DNA of 64,000 bases from JAFLCM01 sp964510955 (GTDB lineage: Bacteria; Planctomycetota; Phycisphaerae; Phycisphaerales; UBA1924), in assembly GCA_964510955.1 (NCBI GenBank), contig CAZEDW010000014.1, forward strand, positions 1-64,000, given 5' to 3'. A program made the translations under genes and the position numbers. A model generated the notes under the pieces. It was given only the letters and a program-made list of their open reading frames with translations, was not told the DNA's origin and did no database searches. Shown piece by piece: positions 49,078-58,758 of the stretch (its first letter is position 1; each line of letters opens with the position of its first letter).

Positions 49078-51201
49078 GTGCCCGCCGCCGCCGACCAGAC
49101 CCTGAAGCTCACGACGCCGATCGAGGCGCTCTCGGGCGTTTCGCCCAAGCTCGCGCCGGCCCTGCGGGCGCTGGGCATCAAGGCGTTGGCGCACCTGCTG
49201 AACCACCTGCCGCACCGTCACGAGCAGCTCGAGGCCGAGACGGAGGTGGCGGAGCTTGTGCCCGGCAGGATCATTTCGACGCGCGGCGAAGTCACCGCCA
49301 CGCGCGTCGTCGCCCGGGGCGCCCGCCCCCGCTTCGAGGCGGTGCTGCTGGACCACACCGGCAGGCTGGACCTGGTGTGGTTCAACCAGACGTTTCTGCA
49401 CAACACCATCCACCCGGGCACGCGCTTGCGGGTGCAGGGCAAGCTGACGCGGCGCAACGCGTCGCTGCAACTGGTGAACCCCAAGACCGAGGTCCTCAAG
49501 GACTGGCGCCCCGAGCCGGGGCAGCAGGGCGCTCGGATCCGCCCGGTGTATCCCGCGAGCGAGGAGGCGCCGTCGGCGATCATCGAGAAGCTCGTGCAGG
49601 CCCATCTTGACGCCGGCACGGCCCTGATCGAAGACCACCTGACCGAAGCCTTCTGCGCCGCCCGCTCGCTGCCGCGCCTCGCCGATGCCTACCGGGCGAT
49701 GCACCGGCCCGAGTCGATGGAAGCGGCGAGCGCGGCGCGCCGGCGTCTGGCGTACGACGAGCTGCTGCTGCTGCAACTGGGCGTGTGCATGCGGCGCGAG
49801 TACCTGCGCCGCCGGCGCTCGGCCCCGGCCCTGAAGTGGAACCAGCAGATTGACAGGCACATCCGCGCGCGGTTGCCCTTCACGCTCACGCCGTGGCAGG
49901 AGACCGTCATCAAGGAGGTCGCCGGCGACCTGACCCGGGCCTCGCCGGCGAACCGGCTGATCCAGGGCGACGTGGGGAGCGGCAAGACGGCGGTTGCCCT
50001 CTACGCGATGCTGCTGGCGGTGGCGACCAAGCACCAGGCGGCGCTGATGGCCCCCACGGAACTGCTCGCCGAGCAGCACTTCGCGTCGATCTCCAGGACG
50101 CTGTCGGGGTCGGACGTGCGCGTCGAGCTGTTGACGGGGTCGCTCGGCGCCGGCGAGCGTCGGGCGGCGCTGGCGCGGGTCGAGAAGGGCGACGCCCATC
50201 TCGTGATCGGCACGCACGCGCTGATCTCCGGCGGGGTACGGTTCAAATCGCTCGCCGTCGCGGTGATCGACGAGCAGCACCGGTTCGGGGTGCACCAGCG
50301 GGCGGCGCTGCGTGAGAAGGCCGACGGGGCCGCATCGCCGCACACGCTGGTGATGACCGCGACGCCCATCCCGCGTACGCTCAGCCTGACCATCTTCGGC
50401 GACCTGGATGTGAGCACGCTCGAGGGCCTTCCGCCGGGCAGGAAGCCGGTCAAGACGCGGCTGGTGGCCCCCGACAAGTCCGCCGATGTCTACGGGTTTG
50501 TCCGCAAGAAGCTGCAGGCGGGCGAGCAGGCTTTCGTGGTGGTGCCGGCGGTAGGCGGCGACGCCGAGGACCAGGGCGAGGACGCCGCCCGGCGCGTGGC
50601 CGACGTTCACACCACGCTCGCGCGCCTCTCCGAGGGCCCCCTGAAGGGCCTGCGGCTGGCGGCGATTCACGGCCAGCTCCCCCGCGCCGAGCGCGAGCGG
50701 ATCATGGAGCGGTTCCGCGCGGGCGAGATCGACGCGCTGGTGGCCACCACGGTGATCGAAGTGGGCGTCGACGTGCCGAACGCCACGGTGATGGTGATCG
50801 AGCAGGCCGAGCGGTTCGGGCTGGCGCAGCTCCACCAGCTCCGCGGGCGCGTCGGGCGTGGTACGCGCGGCGGGGTGTGCGCGCTGATCGCCGACGAGTC
50901 CGGGCCGCAGGCCGAGACGCGGCTCAAGGCCGTCGCCGGCACCACCGACGGTTTCCGCCTGGCCGAGGTGGACTTCTCGCTGCGCGGGCCGGGCGACATC
51001 TTCGGCGGGCGCCAGTCGGGCATCGCCCCGTTCCGGGTGGCCGAGTTCCCGCGAGACAGCGACCTGCTGCTGATGGCCCGGCGCGACGCCGGCGCGTGGA
51101 TCGCCGGTTCGCCCGAGCTGGGTCTGCCGCAGGAGCGGCTGGTGCGCTCGCGGCTGATGAAGGCGTACGGCAAGAGTCTGGGGCTGGGCGACGTGGCGTG
51201 A
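49078..51201 (+). CDS. recG: ATP-dependent DNA helicase RecG
   Basis: A 707-residue helicase that reverses stalled replication forks and moves Holliday junctions. It starts with a helix-hairpin and the wedge domain (L-N-H-L-P-H-R-H-E-Q-L), followed by helicase motif I G-D-V-G-S-G-K-T, motif II D-E-Q-H-R-F-G-V, motif III T-A-T-P-I-P-R-T-L and the late L-R-G-R-V-G-R-G and G-D-I-F-G-G-R-Q-S-G blocks typical of RecG. The start is GTG at 49078. The TATTCT element at 49066 suits a leaderless mRNA. Length is normal for the family. Confidence 0.96.
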   Translation: MPAAADQTLKLTTPIEALSGVSPKLAPALRALGIKALAHLLNHLPHRHEQLEAETEVAELVPGRIISTRGEVTATRVVARGARPRFEAVLLDHTGRLDLVWFNQTFLHNTIHPGTRLRVQGKLTRRNASLQLVNPKTEVLKDWRPEPGQQGARIRPVYPASEEAPSAIIEKLVQAHLDAGTALIEDHLTEAFCAARSLPRLADAYRAMHRPESMEAASAARRRLAYDELLLLQLGVCMRREYLRRRRSAPALKWNQQIDRHIRARLPFTLTPWQETVIKEVAGDLTRASPANRLIQGDVGSGKTAVALYAMLLAVATKHQAALMAPTELLAEQHFASISRTLSGSDVRVELLTGSLGAGERRAALARVEKGDAHLVIGTHALISGGVRFKSLAVAVIDEQHRFGVHQRAALREKADGAASPHTLVMTATPIPRTLSLTIFGDLDVSTLEGLPPGRKPVKTRLVAPDKSADVYGFVRKKLQAGEQAFVVVPAVGGDAEDQGEDAARRVADVHTTLARLSEGPLKGLRLAAIHGQLPRAERERIMERFRAGEIDALVATTVIEVGVDVPNATVMVIEQAERFGLAQLHQLRGRVGRGTRGGVCALIADESGPQAETRLKAVAGTTDGFRLAEVDFSLRGPGDIFGGRQSGIAPFRVAEFPRDSDLLLMARRDAGAWIAGSPELGLPQERLVRSRLMKAYGKSLGLGDVA

Positions 51202-51230
51202 CCGATGGGCGGCGGGCCGGCGCACCTCAG

Positions 51231-51236
51231 TATCAT
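51231..51236 (+). promoter_or_regulatory. -10 element close to the start at 51244
   Basis: TATCAT ends 7 bases before the ATG at 51244, as for a leaderless message. Confidence 0.4.
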
Positions 51237-51243
51237 CCGGCCC

Positions 51244-52674
51244 ATGAGTTCGACGCAGACGACCAGCGCCCCGTTGATGCTCTCGGTGAGCGGCTGCCGC
51301 GGCATCGTGGGAGCATCACTCACGCCCGAGACCATCGCGCGGTTCGTCGCCGCCGCGGTCACCTGGACACGATCCGCCGCCGGCGCCGAGCGGCCGGTGT
51401 TTGTCCTGGCGCGTGACGGGCGGGCGGGGGGCGAGTGCGTGGCGCGGCTGGCGTCGGGGGCCCTGGCCCTGGCGGGCTGCCGGGTGATCGACCTGGGCGT
51501 GGCTACCACGCCGACCGCCGGCGTGATGGTGCTGCACCACAAGGCCCACGCGGGGCTCGTGGCCACCGCGAGTCACAACCCGGCGCAGTGGAACGGACTG
51601 AAGGTCGTGACGAACAAGGGCGGGGCGCCCGGCCCGCGCGACGCCGCGGACATCGTCGCCCGCTTCAACGCCGGCGAGCACCCCTGGCAGCCGCACGACC
51701 GACTGGGCACCGTTGAGCGCGATGGCTCGGCGGCCTTGGTGCACGTCCAGCGGGTCCTGGACGCCACGGCCGAGCTGTACCCCTTGAACAACGTCCGCAG
51801 ACGCGGCTTCCGCGTGGTGCTGGACTCTGTGAACGCCTCGGGCGCGCTCGCCGGGCGGATGCTGCTGGAGGCCCTGGGTTGCCGGCTGTTTCACGTAAAC
51901 GCCGAGACGACGGGCGTGTTCCCCCACCCGCCCGAGCCGACGCGGGAGAACCTCGCTTCCTTGGGCGAGCAGGTGCGCCACCACCAGGCCGACGTGGGCT
52001 TTGCCCAGGACCCCGACGCGGACCGGCTGGCGATGCTCGACGAACGCGGCGAGTACATCGGCGAGGAGTACACGCTCGCCCTGGGGGTGAAGAGCTGGCT
52101 GGCGATGCTGCCCGCGGCGCAGGCCAAAGCCGCGAGCGTGGCCGCGAACCTCTCCACCAGCCGCATGATCGACGACGTGGCCGGCGCGTTCGGCGCCCGG
52201 GTCGTGCGCACGGCGGTCGGCGAGGCCAACGTCGTCGAGGGCATGGTCAGGAACTCCTGCGCCCTGGGCGGTGAGGGCAACGGCGGTGTCATCTGGCCCG
52301 AGGTCGTCCCCATCCGCGATTCGCTGGGCGCGATGGCGCTCACGCTGGCGCTGCTGACGCGCCAGGGCCAGGCGCTCAGCGACGCCGCCCGCGCGATCCC
52401 GGCGTACGCCATCGTGAAGCGCAAGATCGATGTCCGCGAGGGGCTGGCCGCCAGGGCCGTGAGCGCCGTGAAAGCCGCCTTTGCGGCGCGCGGCGCGAAG
52501 CTCAACGACGCCGACGGAGTGCGTGCCGATTTCACCTGCGCGTCCGGGGCGGCGTGGGTGCATGTGCGCGCCAGCAACACCGAGCCGATCATCCGCCTCA
52601 TCGCCGAGGCGCCGGACGCGGGCGACGCCCACAGGGCCCTGGACGACGTCCAGAGGCTCGTGGACGGCGCATGA
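51244..52674 (+). CDS. phosphohexomutase (phosphoglucosamine/phosphomannomutase family)
   Basis: A 476-residue phosphosugar mutase of the alpha-D-phosphohexomutase family. The phosphoserine is S110 in A-T-A-S-H-N-P; the metal loop is D-P-D-A-D-R-L-A; the sugar-binding loop is G-G-E-G-N-G-G-V-I-W; the phosphate-binding loop is R-A-S-N-T-E-P-I-I-R. It converts glucosamine- or mannose-6-phosphate to the 1-phosphate; the exact sugar cannot be told from sequence. It begins S-V-S-G-C-R-G-I-V-G. The stop overlaps the next ATG. Confidence 0.92.
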   Translation: MSSTQTTSAPLMLSVSGCRGIVGASLTPETIARFVAAAVTWTRSAAGAERPVFVLARDGRAGGECVARLASGALALAGCRVIDLGVATTPTAGVMVLHHKAHAGLVATASHNPAQWNGLKVVTNKGGAPGPRDAADIVARFNAGEHPWQPHDRLGTVERDGSAALVHVQRVLDATAELYPLNNVRRRGFRVVLDSVNASGALAGRMLLEALGCRLFHVNAETTGVFPHPPEPTRENLASLGEQVRHHQADVGFAQDPDADRLAMLDERGEYIGEEYTLALGVKSWLAMLPAAQAKAASVAANLSTSRMIDDVAGAFGARVVRTAVGEANVVEGMVRNSCALGGEGNGGVIWPEVVPIRDSLGAMALTLALLTRQGQALSDAARAIPAYAIVKRKIDVREGLAARAVSAVKAAFAARGAKLNDADGVRADFTCASGAAWVHVRASNTEPIIRLIAEAPDAGDAHRALDDVQRLVDGA

Positions 52675-53018
52675 GCAACGCGATGGCTCTACGGGTCCAA
52701 CACGAGTCCGTCCCCGCTTGGGGTCCAGGGGGCAAGCCCGCGCCGGCGGCGGTCCGCATCGCGGTGAAGGCGGTGCCGGGCGCCAAGCGAGACGAGATCG
52801 TCGGTGTCTTGGGCGACCGGCTGAAAGTGCGGGTCACGGCGCCGCCCGAGGGCGGCAGAGCAAACAAGGCCATCTGCGCGCTGCTCGCCGAGGCTCTGGG
52901 GTGCCCCGTGCGCTGCGTCGAGATCGTTTCGGGGCAAGGCTCGCCGGAAAAAACGGTGCGCCTCCTGGGCGTGACTGCGGAGCAGGCCGCCCGGCTCGGA
53001 GAGGGCAAACCGGACTGA
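52671..53018 (+). CDS. DUF167 (YggU-type) protein
   Basis: A 115-residue protein of the DUF167 family with V-K-A-V-P-G-A-K-R-D-E-I-V-G, L-K-V-R-V-T-A-P-P-E-G-G-R-A-N-K-A and S-G-Q-G-S-P-E-K-T-V-R-L-L-G. The biochemical role of the family is not established. It overlaps the mutase gene as ATGA, so it is translated from the same message. The first 28 residues are a poorly conserved extension. Confidence 0.9.
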   Translation: MSNAMALRVQHESVPAWGPGGKPAPAAVRIAVKAVPGAKRDEIVGVLGDRLKVRVTAPPEGGRANKAICALLAEALGCPVRCVEIVSGQGSPEKTVRLLGVTAEQAARLGEGKPD

Positions 53019-53045
53019 GAGCGGCGGGCGTGCCGGGATGGTGCT

Positions 53046-54236
53046 TCAGGGAGTGGGCAACTTTTTCAGCGCGTCGAGCGCGGACTTCAGCCGATCCACG
53101 CCGCCGGCCGCGGGCAGTTCGATCACCGACGTCACCAGCCCCGTCGCGTCAACCACCACGGCGCAGGCGGCCTTGCCGGGCGCGAACCGCTCGATCGTGC
53201 TCCTGGCGGAATAAGAGACCCCGGCGGCGCCCGCGTCCACGCGCCCCAGCACTTGGGTGAGCGATGAACGCTGCTTCGCGTCGCCCAGAGGCGCCACGCC
53301 GACCACGCGGAACCACACCGGCGCGGCGCCGGGCCGGGCGGGCGGCACCATGGCGCGGCAGGCCTTCACGCTCGCCTCGACCTCGGGCGCGGCGTCGCGC
53401 ATCAACACCAGGACGCCCGCCATGCCGGCCGGAATAAAGGCGGTCTTCGCGGGCTTCTCGGCGCGTTGCAGCGGCTCGATAATCAGTTCGGGTAGGGCGA
53501 GCCCGGGGCGAACGTCTCCCGCCGTCGCTGTCAGCTCGGTGAGCGATGCCACGCGTGTCCGGGCGCGAAGATCGGCGTCAATCCTTCCCACCGGTTCATC
53601 CAGGCGCGTGATGTCGGCCCGGAGTGTTGTGTTGATGCCGTCGTGCTGGGTCCGCGACTCCACCGCGACCAGCGCCGGCGGGTCGCCCACGCCGATCACC
53701 CCAGCGCTGCACGCCTCGCCGCCCGCGACCAGTTCCACGCCCGGGCGCCCGGCGTGCTGGCCGGCCAGGGCGCGGGTCCAGTGCAGCGGCGAACACAACG
53801 GGGAGACGCCCCACGCGTCCGCCGCGGTCGTGACCGGCTGGAGCGCCAGGCCGATCTGGGGGACCGGCAACGGGGGCAGGAGTTTCGTAAGCGCCGCCGC
53901 GCGGTCGGGACCCTCGAGCGAGCCCTCGAAGTAGACCCCAGCGTTCAGCCGGTTGACGGCGAGAAGCCGGGGGCCGTCGGTCCACAGCGTCAGCTCGCCG
54001 AGCTCGAGCCGCAGCTCGCCCTTGATCGAACCGCGGATGATAACGGTCTCACGCTTGCGCTCCGAGGGAGTAACGACGTACACCTCCATCGACTCGACGA
54101 ACGGCCGCTTGAAATACGCCTTGCGGAACTGCGTGACCGCGTGGGCGGGGTCGAGCGGCGCGGGTGGATCGGCGCGTTGACCCAGGCTCACGGCGGCCAG
54201 GCAGGCGATCGCGGCGGCGCACAGTCGGCGAGGCAT
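53046..54236 (-). CDS. exported protein with LolA-like start
   Basis: A 396-residue exported protein. The signal peptide M-P-R-R-L-C-A-A-A-I-A-C-L-A-A-V-S-L-G-Q leads a domain with a beta-sheet pattern like LolA/DUF2092-type outer-membrane lipid carriers (G-E-L-R-L-E-L-G-E-L-T-L-W-T-D-G). The later half has V-L-V-L-M-R-D-A-A-P-E-V and ends A-C-A-V-V-V-D-A-T-G-L-V, a pattern that may be thioredoxin-like. Neither match is certain. TACCCT lies 5 bases before the ATG at 54236. It is at the edge of the secretome block. Confidence 0.7.
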   Translation of the reverse strand: MPRRLCAAAIACLAAVSLGQRADPPAPLDPAHAVTQFRKAYFKRPFVESMEVYVVTPSERKRETVIIRGSIKGELRLELGELTLWTDGPRLLAVNRLNAGVYFEGSLEGPDRAAALTKLLPPLPVPQIGLALQPVTTAADAWGVSPLCSPLHWTRALAGQHAGRPGVELVAGGEACSAGVIGVGDPPALVAVESRTQHDGINTTLRADITRLDEPVGRIDADLRARTRVASLTELTATAGDVRPGLALPELIIEPLQRAEKPAKTAFIPAGMAGVLVLMRDAAPEVEASVKACRAMVPPARPGAAPVWFRVVGVAPLGDAKQRSSLTQVLGRVDAGAAGVSYSARSTIERFAPGKAACAVVVDATGLVTSVIELPAAGGVDRLKSALDALKKLPTP

Positions 54237-54241
54237 GACAG

Positions 54242-54247
54242 AGGGTA
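54242..54247 (-). promoter_or_regulatory. -10 element close to the start at 54236
   Basis: TACCCT on the minus strand lies 5 bases before the ATG at 54236. Confidence 0.35.
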
Positions 54248-54303
54248 CGCGCCAGCGCGCCACCGGTTCCAAAGATCGCTCGAGCACCGCCGATACCGTC
54301 GCC

Positions 54304-55773
54304 TCAGCCCTGGCACGCCGTCCCGAATGCCGCCAGCAGCACCACCAGGTCGCTGGTGTTCACGAGACCGTCGCCGTTGAGGTCGCCGGACGAGCCGGGC
54401 ACGACGGCGTGCCCGAACACTCCAAGCAGCGTGACGAGATCGGCCGTGTCCACCCGCCGGTCGGCATTCAGATCTCCCACCACCGGAAGCGGCACGCCGG
54501 CGATGATGTAGACTCGGTTCCCGCTCGCCGCCGAAACCAGCAGATCGGGCGCGCAGTCGCCGTTGGTGTCGCCCAGGCCCACGGCGTCGAACCCCAGCGC
54601 TTCCCCGGGCGTCGTGCTCACGATGCTTCGGAGCAGCTGCCCTGATACCACGGAGTAGACATCCACGCGCCCTGCGCCGGCGGCGCCGTCGCTGCTGGTA
54701 TACAGACCCGTGACGATGTCGGGCTTCCCGTCGGCGTTCACGTCGCCGGCGCCGCGGCCGGGGCCCATGCCCGAGCCCAGCGGCCCGGTGAACCGCCGGA
54801 TGAGCGAGCCGTCGGCCCCGGACCACACGTACGCGCTGCCGGAGCCGGCGGCCCCCGCGGCGGAATCGTTGAAGTCACCCGCGTACAGGTCGCTGAAGCC
54901 GTCACCGTTCACGTCGCCGGGCGTGCCGACGAAGAACCAGCCGAGGTCGGTGCCGGTCGCGGGGTCAGGATCAAGGAACGGCAACAGGCGAGACCCGTCG
55001 CGCCCTGAGAGCACATACGCCCGCCCCCGCGCGCCGGGGCCCGAGTCGCGGGCGCCCACGATCACGTCGCCCACGCCGTCGTGGTTGATGTCGCCGGCGG
55101 GGCCCAGCCCCGTGCCGAAGCGGCCCCCGGCGGCGTCGGCGTTGACCCGCCAGAGCTGGTGCCCGTCTGCCCCGGAGAACATCGCCACATACCCGGTGCC
55201 AGCGCCGGTGGTCGGCGCGCTGACGGCCACATCGGCGTGCCCATCGGCGTCAACGTCGCCGGGGCCGGCCACCGCGAAGCCGAACAGCTCGACGGGCAGC
55301 CCGCTGAGCGTGAGCAGAAGCTGGCCGGTTCGCCCGGAGTAGACGTAGGCGTGCCCCGCGACGGCGCTCCCGCCGCGGGCGCCGACGATGATGTCGTGCG
55401 TGCCGTCGGCATCCACGTCGCCCGCGTCGGCGATCGACTGCCCGAACACCGCGCCCGGGCCGGCGCCGGTCCAGGAATAGATCAGCGCCCCGGTGCGCCC
55501 GGAGTAGAGGTAGGCCTTGCCCGAACTTGCCCCCGCGGCGTTGTGCCCGGGGCATCCGACGATCGCGTCGTTCACCCCGTCGGCGTCGATATCTCGCAGT
55601 TCGCTCACGGCCCAGCCGAAGTTCGAGCCGGCGGGCGCCGTCGGGTCGCTTATCGACTGAAGGACAACGACTCCGGGGTCTGTGAAGCCCGGGCGCGCCG
55701 GGGTGGTGGGGGTGATCAGCGCCAGGGCCGCGGTCGGGATCAGGGCGTGGCGCACGGACAGGTACTGGGCCAT
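54304..55773 (-). CDS. exported FG-GAP beta-propeller protein with dockerin-like end
   Basis: A 489-residue exported protein. The N-terminal signal is followed by seven or so FG-GAP repeats, each with a Ca-binding D-x-D-x-D-G loop such as G-D-V-D-A-D-G, G-D-I-N-H-D-G and G-D-V-N-G-D-G. They fold into a beta propeller like integrin alpha heads. The last 60 residues are two dockerin-like repeats (G-D-L-N-A-D-R-R-V-D-T-A-D-L-V-T-L-L and the same pattern again). Dockerins pair with cohesins elsewhere; no cohesin is here. It is probably a surface adhesion or scaffold protein. Confidence 0.9.
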   Translation of the reverse strand: MAQYLSVRHALIPTAALALITPTTPARPGFTDPGVVVLQSISDPTAPAGSNFGWAVSELRDIDADGVNDAIVGCPGHNAAGASSGKAYLYSGRTGALIYSWTGAGPGAVFGQSIADAGDVDADGTHDIIVGARGGSAVAGHAYVYSGRTGQLLLTLSGLPVELFGFAVAGPGDVDADGHADVAVSAPTTGAGTGYVAMFSGADGHQLWRVNADAAGGRFGTGLGPAGDINHDGVGDVIVGARDSGPGARGRAYVLSGRDGSRLLPFLDPDPATGTDLGWFFVGTPGDVNGDGFSDLYAGDFNDSAAGAAGSGSAYVWSGADGSLIRRFTGPLGSGMGPGRGAGDVNADGKPDIVTGLYTSSDGAAGAGRVDVYSVVSGQLLRSIVSTTPGEALGFDAVGLGDTNGDCAPDLLVSAASGNRVYIIAGVPLPVVGDLNADRRVDTADLVTLLGVFGHAVVPGSSGDLNGDGLVNTSDLVVLLAAFGTACQG

Positions 55774-55835
55774 CGTGGTTCTCCGGTGTGGGGCCCAGGG
55801 AATGGGCCGCCCGCGAAGAACCTACGCACCGGCGC

Positions 55836-56771
55836 TCAGCCCGCTTTCAGAATCGTGCTCATCGTTCGACGGTCATCTCGCGCCGCCTTGCCGGCGCGAA
55901 CCGTCGAGGGTGGACAACCGAACGCCCTGGCGAACACAGCCGCGAAGTGCGCGTGGCTGGAAAAGCCCAGCTCATGGGCCAGGTCCGAGAGCCGGCAGCG
56001 GGGGTCTTCCAGCCGCTCCAGCGCCGCCGCCAGCCGCAGCATCAGGATGTACCGGTGCAGCGAAAACCCGGTGTGGGCCCGGAACACCCGCGCGAGGTGG
56101 AAACCGGAAACATGCACCTCCCGCGCGATGCACGCGAGGCTCAGGCGTTCCCGGAATCTCCGGCAGATGAGCGCACGGGCGGCGTCGGCGGCCTCGGCGT
56201 GGGCCCGGCGCGTGGCGGCTCCAATTGTCCGAGAGGCTCCCCGCCTCCGCCCGCTCGCGGCCGAGCGCACCGACAGTGCGACCGCCTCGGCGACGACCCT
56301 CATGGCGCCCACCTCGATCCGGAGCGGGTCGGGGTCGTTGCCCATCGCGACTTGATTGAAGAGTGAGCGCTGACGGACGTACAGCGCCGGTGTCGACGGC
56401 CCGCATGTGAACGGAAACGCCGTGCCTTCCGCGCCTTCATGACCCCCCGCCGGGGTTCCGACCGAATCGCACCGCATTCCATGCTCGCAATCCCGGAGCA
56501 TATCGCGGAGGCTGTCAGAATCAACGCTGAACCACTCGCACTCGTCGCCGCGCTGGTGCAGGAGTTCTCGGGTGTACGCCTGCCCGTCGTTGTAGAACAT
56601 GATTCTCCCGGCGTCCGCGAGCGTCGGCACGGCGTCCGTGGTCCGGATCCCGACCGGCACGCGCGGGAACACAACGACCGGACCACCGGTGATGCGGTTC
56701 TCACGGCGCCAGCAGGGGTGCGAGGGGGGTGCTCGGAACGATCCGATGCGCGTGACTGCCGACGTAAACAC
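55836..56771 (-). CDS. AraC-family transcriptional regulator
   Basis: A 311-residue regulator. Residues about 200-300 hold two AraC-type helix-turn-helix units: L-S-L-A-C-I-A-R-E-V-H-V-S-G-F-H-L-A-R-V-F and L-S-D-L-A-H-E-L-G-F-S-S-H-A-H-F-A-A-V-F. The front half has the G-P-V-V-V-F-P-R-V-P-V strand of AraC proteins that sense small molecules, then a Cys/Asp-rich segment. The start is uncertain; I chose GTG at 56771, just before the conserved part, because the frame upstream to 56975 gives Pro/Arg-rich sequence. Its targets may be the nearby secretome genes. Confidence 0.82.
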   Translation of the reverse strand: MFTSAVTRIGSFRAPPSHPCWRRENRITGGPVVVFPRVPVGIRTTDAVPTLADAGRIMFYNDGQAYTRELLHQRGDECEWFSVDSDSLRDMLRDCEHGMRCDSVGTPAGGHEGAEGTAFPFTCGPSTPALYVRQRSLFNQVAMGNDPDPLRIEVGAMRVVAEAVALSVRSAASGRRRGASRTIGAATRRAHAEAADAARALICRRFRERLSLACIAREVHVSGFHLARVFRAHTGFSLHRYILMLRLAAALERLEDPRCRLSDLAHELGFSSHAHFAAVFARAFGCPPSTVRAGKAARDDRRTMSTILKAG

Positions 56772-57003
56772 ATCGCGCGAGGGCGAGTCTCCCGGAACGC
56801 CGCGCCACGGCGCGCGACGCGCCCGGCCAGGGGCCGGTGAGTGTTCGCCCGGGATGGCTGGCGGCGGTGGCACGGGCGTCGCAGGGGAGAAGGGCGTTTG
56901 GTCTCTACGCCGCCGGGAACCATTGGGTTGCGGCGTGAGGTCCGGCCTCGCGCTGCGGGCGATTGCGGGCGACAATATCAGACGAGCGGCCCGGGCATTT
57001 GGG

Positions 57004-57651
57004 TTAGGGCTTGCGTTTGTACGAGAACTCGCACGTCTGGCGCCACGTCTGCCCTTTGTCGCGCGAGACTTCCCACTTCAGCGTAAAGGTGCCGACCGGT
57101 TCGGGCCCCGCCGCGACGGGCGACTGGGTCAGCCGCATGAACTGCTCGCCGGTCTCCTGGCTCATGAAGGAAGTCCCGCAGCGGACATTGGTGAGCGGCA
57201 GCGCGCCGTCCTGGGGCGTGCCCTCGAACACGTCCGCGAGCGTGGTCACGTCGTCAAAGAACACCAGCCGGTAGGTCCCCCTGAAGCGGTCGAACGAGCG
57301 GACCCCCTCCATGGTGGTGACCGTCTTGCCGAAGGGCACGCTGATCTTCTCCCGCACGAACGTGGCGTTGAGCATCGGCTCGATGACCGATTCGGTGGTC
57401 TGCGTCCACGGCGGCGCCTTGTATTCCGGCGGCGGGAACCACTTCACCGTGACGTCCCACGTGCCGGCCATCCACGCGAGCTCTTTGACCTGCTGCAACG
57501 GCCCGGTCCCACACTCGGGCCACTTTGGTTTGGCGGCGACCGGTGCTGGCGCGGACTTTGCATCGGGCTGCGGCCCCTGGGCCGCGAGCACGCCCACCAC
57601 GACCGCGCTCAGGCAGATCGCTGCGAACAGGGCCGGCGTTCGATGTCGCAT
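57004..57651 (-). CDS. exported DUF1579-like protein
   Basis: A 215-residue exported protein. The signal peptide ends near V-L-A-A-Q-G. The domain starts L-A-W-M-A-G-T-W-D-V-T-V-K-W, as in DUF1579/DUF6265 proteins, which have a lipocalin-like fold and no known function. The later strands are F-R-G-T-Y-R-L-V-F-F-D-D and Q-T-C-E-F-S-Y-K-R. GGAGG precedes the ATG at 57651. It is a single-gene unit on the minus strand. Confidence 0.82.
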   Translation of the reverse strand: MRHRTPALFAAICLSAVVVGVLAAQGPQPDAKSAPAPVAAKPKWPECGTGPLQQVKELAWMAGTWDVTVKWFPPPEYKAPPWTQTTESVIEPMLNATFVREKISVPFGKTVTTMEGVRSFDRFRGTYRLVFFDDVTTLADVFEGTPQDGALPLTNVRCGTSFMSQETGEQFMRLTQSPVAAGPEPVGTFTLKWEVSRDKGQTWRQTCEFSYKRKP

Positions 57652-57800
57652 GGCTTGACCTCCAGATCTGCTCGGCGTCGGGCCGAGCGAGGGCGAACGG
57701 TCTTACCGGAGACATCGATTGGCGTTGCGGCGTCGCGCAGGGCCCAATCACCGTTGCCGACTTGGGTGTGGTGGTGCCCGGCGAAGTTCCGTTCCGAGAG

Positions 57801-58469
57801 TCAGCGACGACGGCGTGATCCGATCAACAACGTCGCTACGCTGAATCCCGCGGGGACGCCGGGGGTGGGGACCGCGACGATGTAAACGGCGTATCGCGTG
57901 CCCGAGCCGGGTGACGAGGTGACGTAGTCGAGGTAGTACGGCTGGGCCCAAAGCCCGGCGTTGCTGGAGGCGTTGGAGGCGCCGAACCTGAGATTTCCGA
58001 CCACACCGTTGATGCCGGTGGCGCTGTCCTGGATGTTGACAGCGAGGCCGAGTGTGTCCGGGACGCCGGCGCCGGGGCGCAGCATGAGGCTGGCGATGAA
58101 GAGGCGGTCGCCCGGGCCGCTGGGGACGAAGGACTGGGAGAACCAGATCCCGCGCAAGGAGCCGGAGGCGATGGTGGTGCCGGAGACCAGGCCGATGCCG
58201 CGATTGGAGCTGTAGCTGATCGAGGAGGGGCCCAGGGGGTCCATGCCGAAATACGAGGTGAACTCGAGGCCGGGGTTGGTAAGGATGTCGCCGGATGTTG
58301 GGGCGAGCAGGCCGGGAGACGTGGTGGTGGTGCCGGTGCCGGTCCAGGAGATCGGGTTCCCGACGGCGCCGGAAACAACGCCGGCGTCGCACGCGTTGAC
58401 GGCGAACGAGGCGGCGGCGCAGTGGGATGCGCAGAAACCGACGGCGGCGAGCGTGAAGAGATACTTCAA
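57801..58469 (-). CDS. exported surface protein with a variant RRRR tail
   Basis: A 222-residue exported protein. The signal peptide Y-L-F-T-L-A-A-V-G-F-C-A-S-H-C-A-A-A is followed by a beta-rich, Ser/Gly-rich body (W-T-G-T-G-T-T, then N-R-G-I-G-L-V-S-G-T-T-I-A-S-G-S-L-R). The tail is V-P-T-P-G-V-P-A-G-F-S-V-A-T-L-L-I-G-S-R-R-R-R, a variant of the tail in the three other tagged proteins. The start is TTG at 58469, preceded by GGAAGG about eight bases upstream; no ATG fits the signal peptide. It has a promoter at 58513-58540. Confidence 0.8.
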   Translation of the reverse strand: MKYLFTLAAVGFCASHCAAASFAVNACDAGVVSGAVGNPISWTGTGTTTTSPGLLAPTSGDILTNPGLEFTSYFGMDPLGPSSISYSSNRGIGLVSGTTIASGSLRGIWFSQSFVPSGPGDRLFIASLMLRPGAGVPDTLGLAVNIQDSATGINGVVGNLRFGASNASSNAGLWAQPYYLDYVTSSPGSGTRYAVYIVAVPTPGVPAGFSVATLLIGSRRRR

Positions 58470-58512
58470 GTGACGTGCCTTCCGTTGGGTAGGGCGGGAC
58501 CTTCCTGGTTCA

Positions 58513-58540
58513 AGGATAACTTGGCGTGGGAGCCACGCAA
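58513..58540 (-). promoter_or_regulatory. promoter, TTGCGT-16-TATCCT (minus strand)
   Basis: On the minus strand TTGCGT (58535-58540) and TATCCT (58513-58518) are 16 bases apart, the same spacing as in the other tagged-protein promoters, but without the AATCCGG sequence before the -10. Confidence 0.5.
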
Positions 58541-58758
58541 GAGAAAAGCTCCATCCGAAGCGGAAACCGATTCGGGGACGCATCACAGCGCGGTCGTGCT
58601 CGGAAAGGGTTCGCAACGTGTGAGGGAGCGGTCGATCGGGCAGCTGCGCCCCGCCCGAACGGTTTCTCCGCTTCGGAAGCATCGAACCATGAAATCCTGC
58701 GCCACGCTTCGGCAGCCGTCCTCGACGGTGTGGGCGTGGTGATGCTCTGGGACCCGTC

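Noticed and set aside
48907..51225. A 772-codon open frame on the minus strand opposite recG
   Set aside because: It is the shadow of recG, whose helicase motifs are intact on the plus strand. The antisense frame has no domain.
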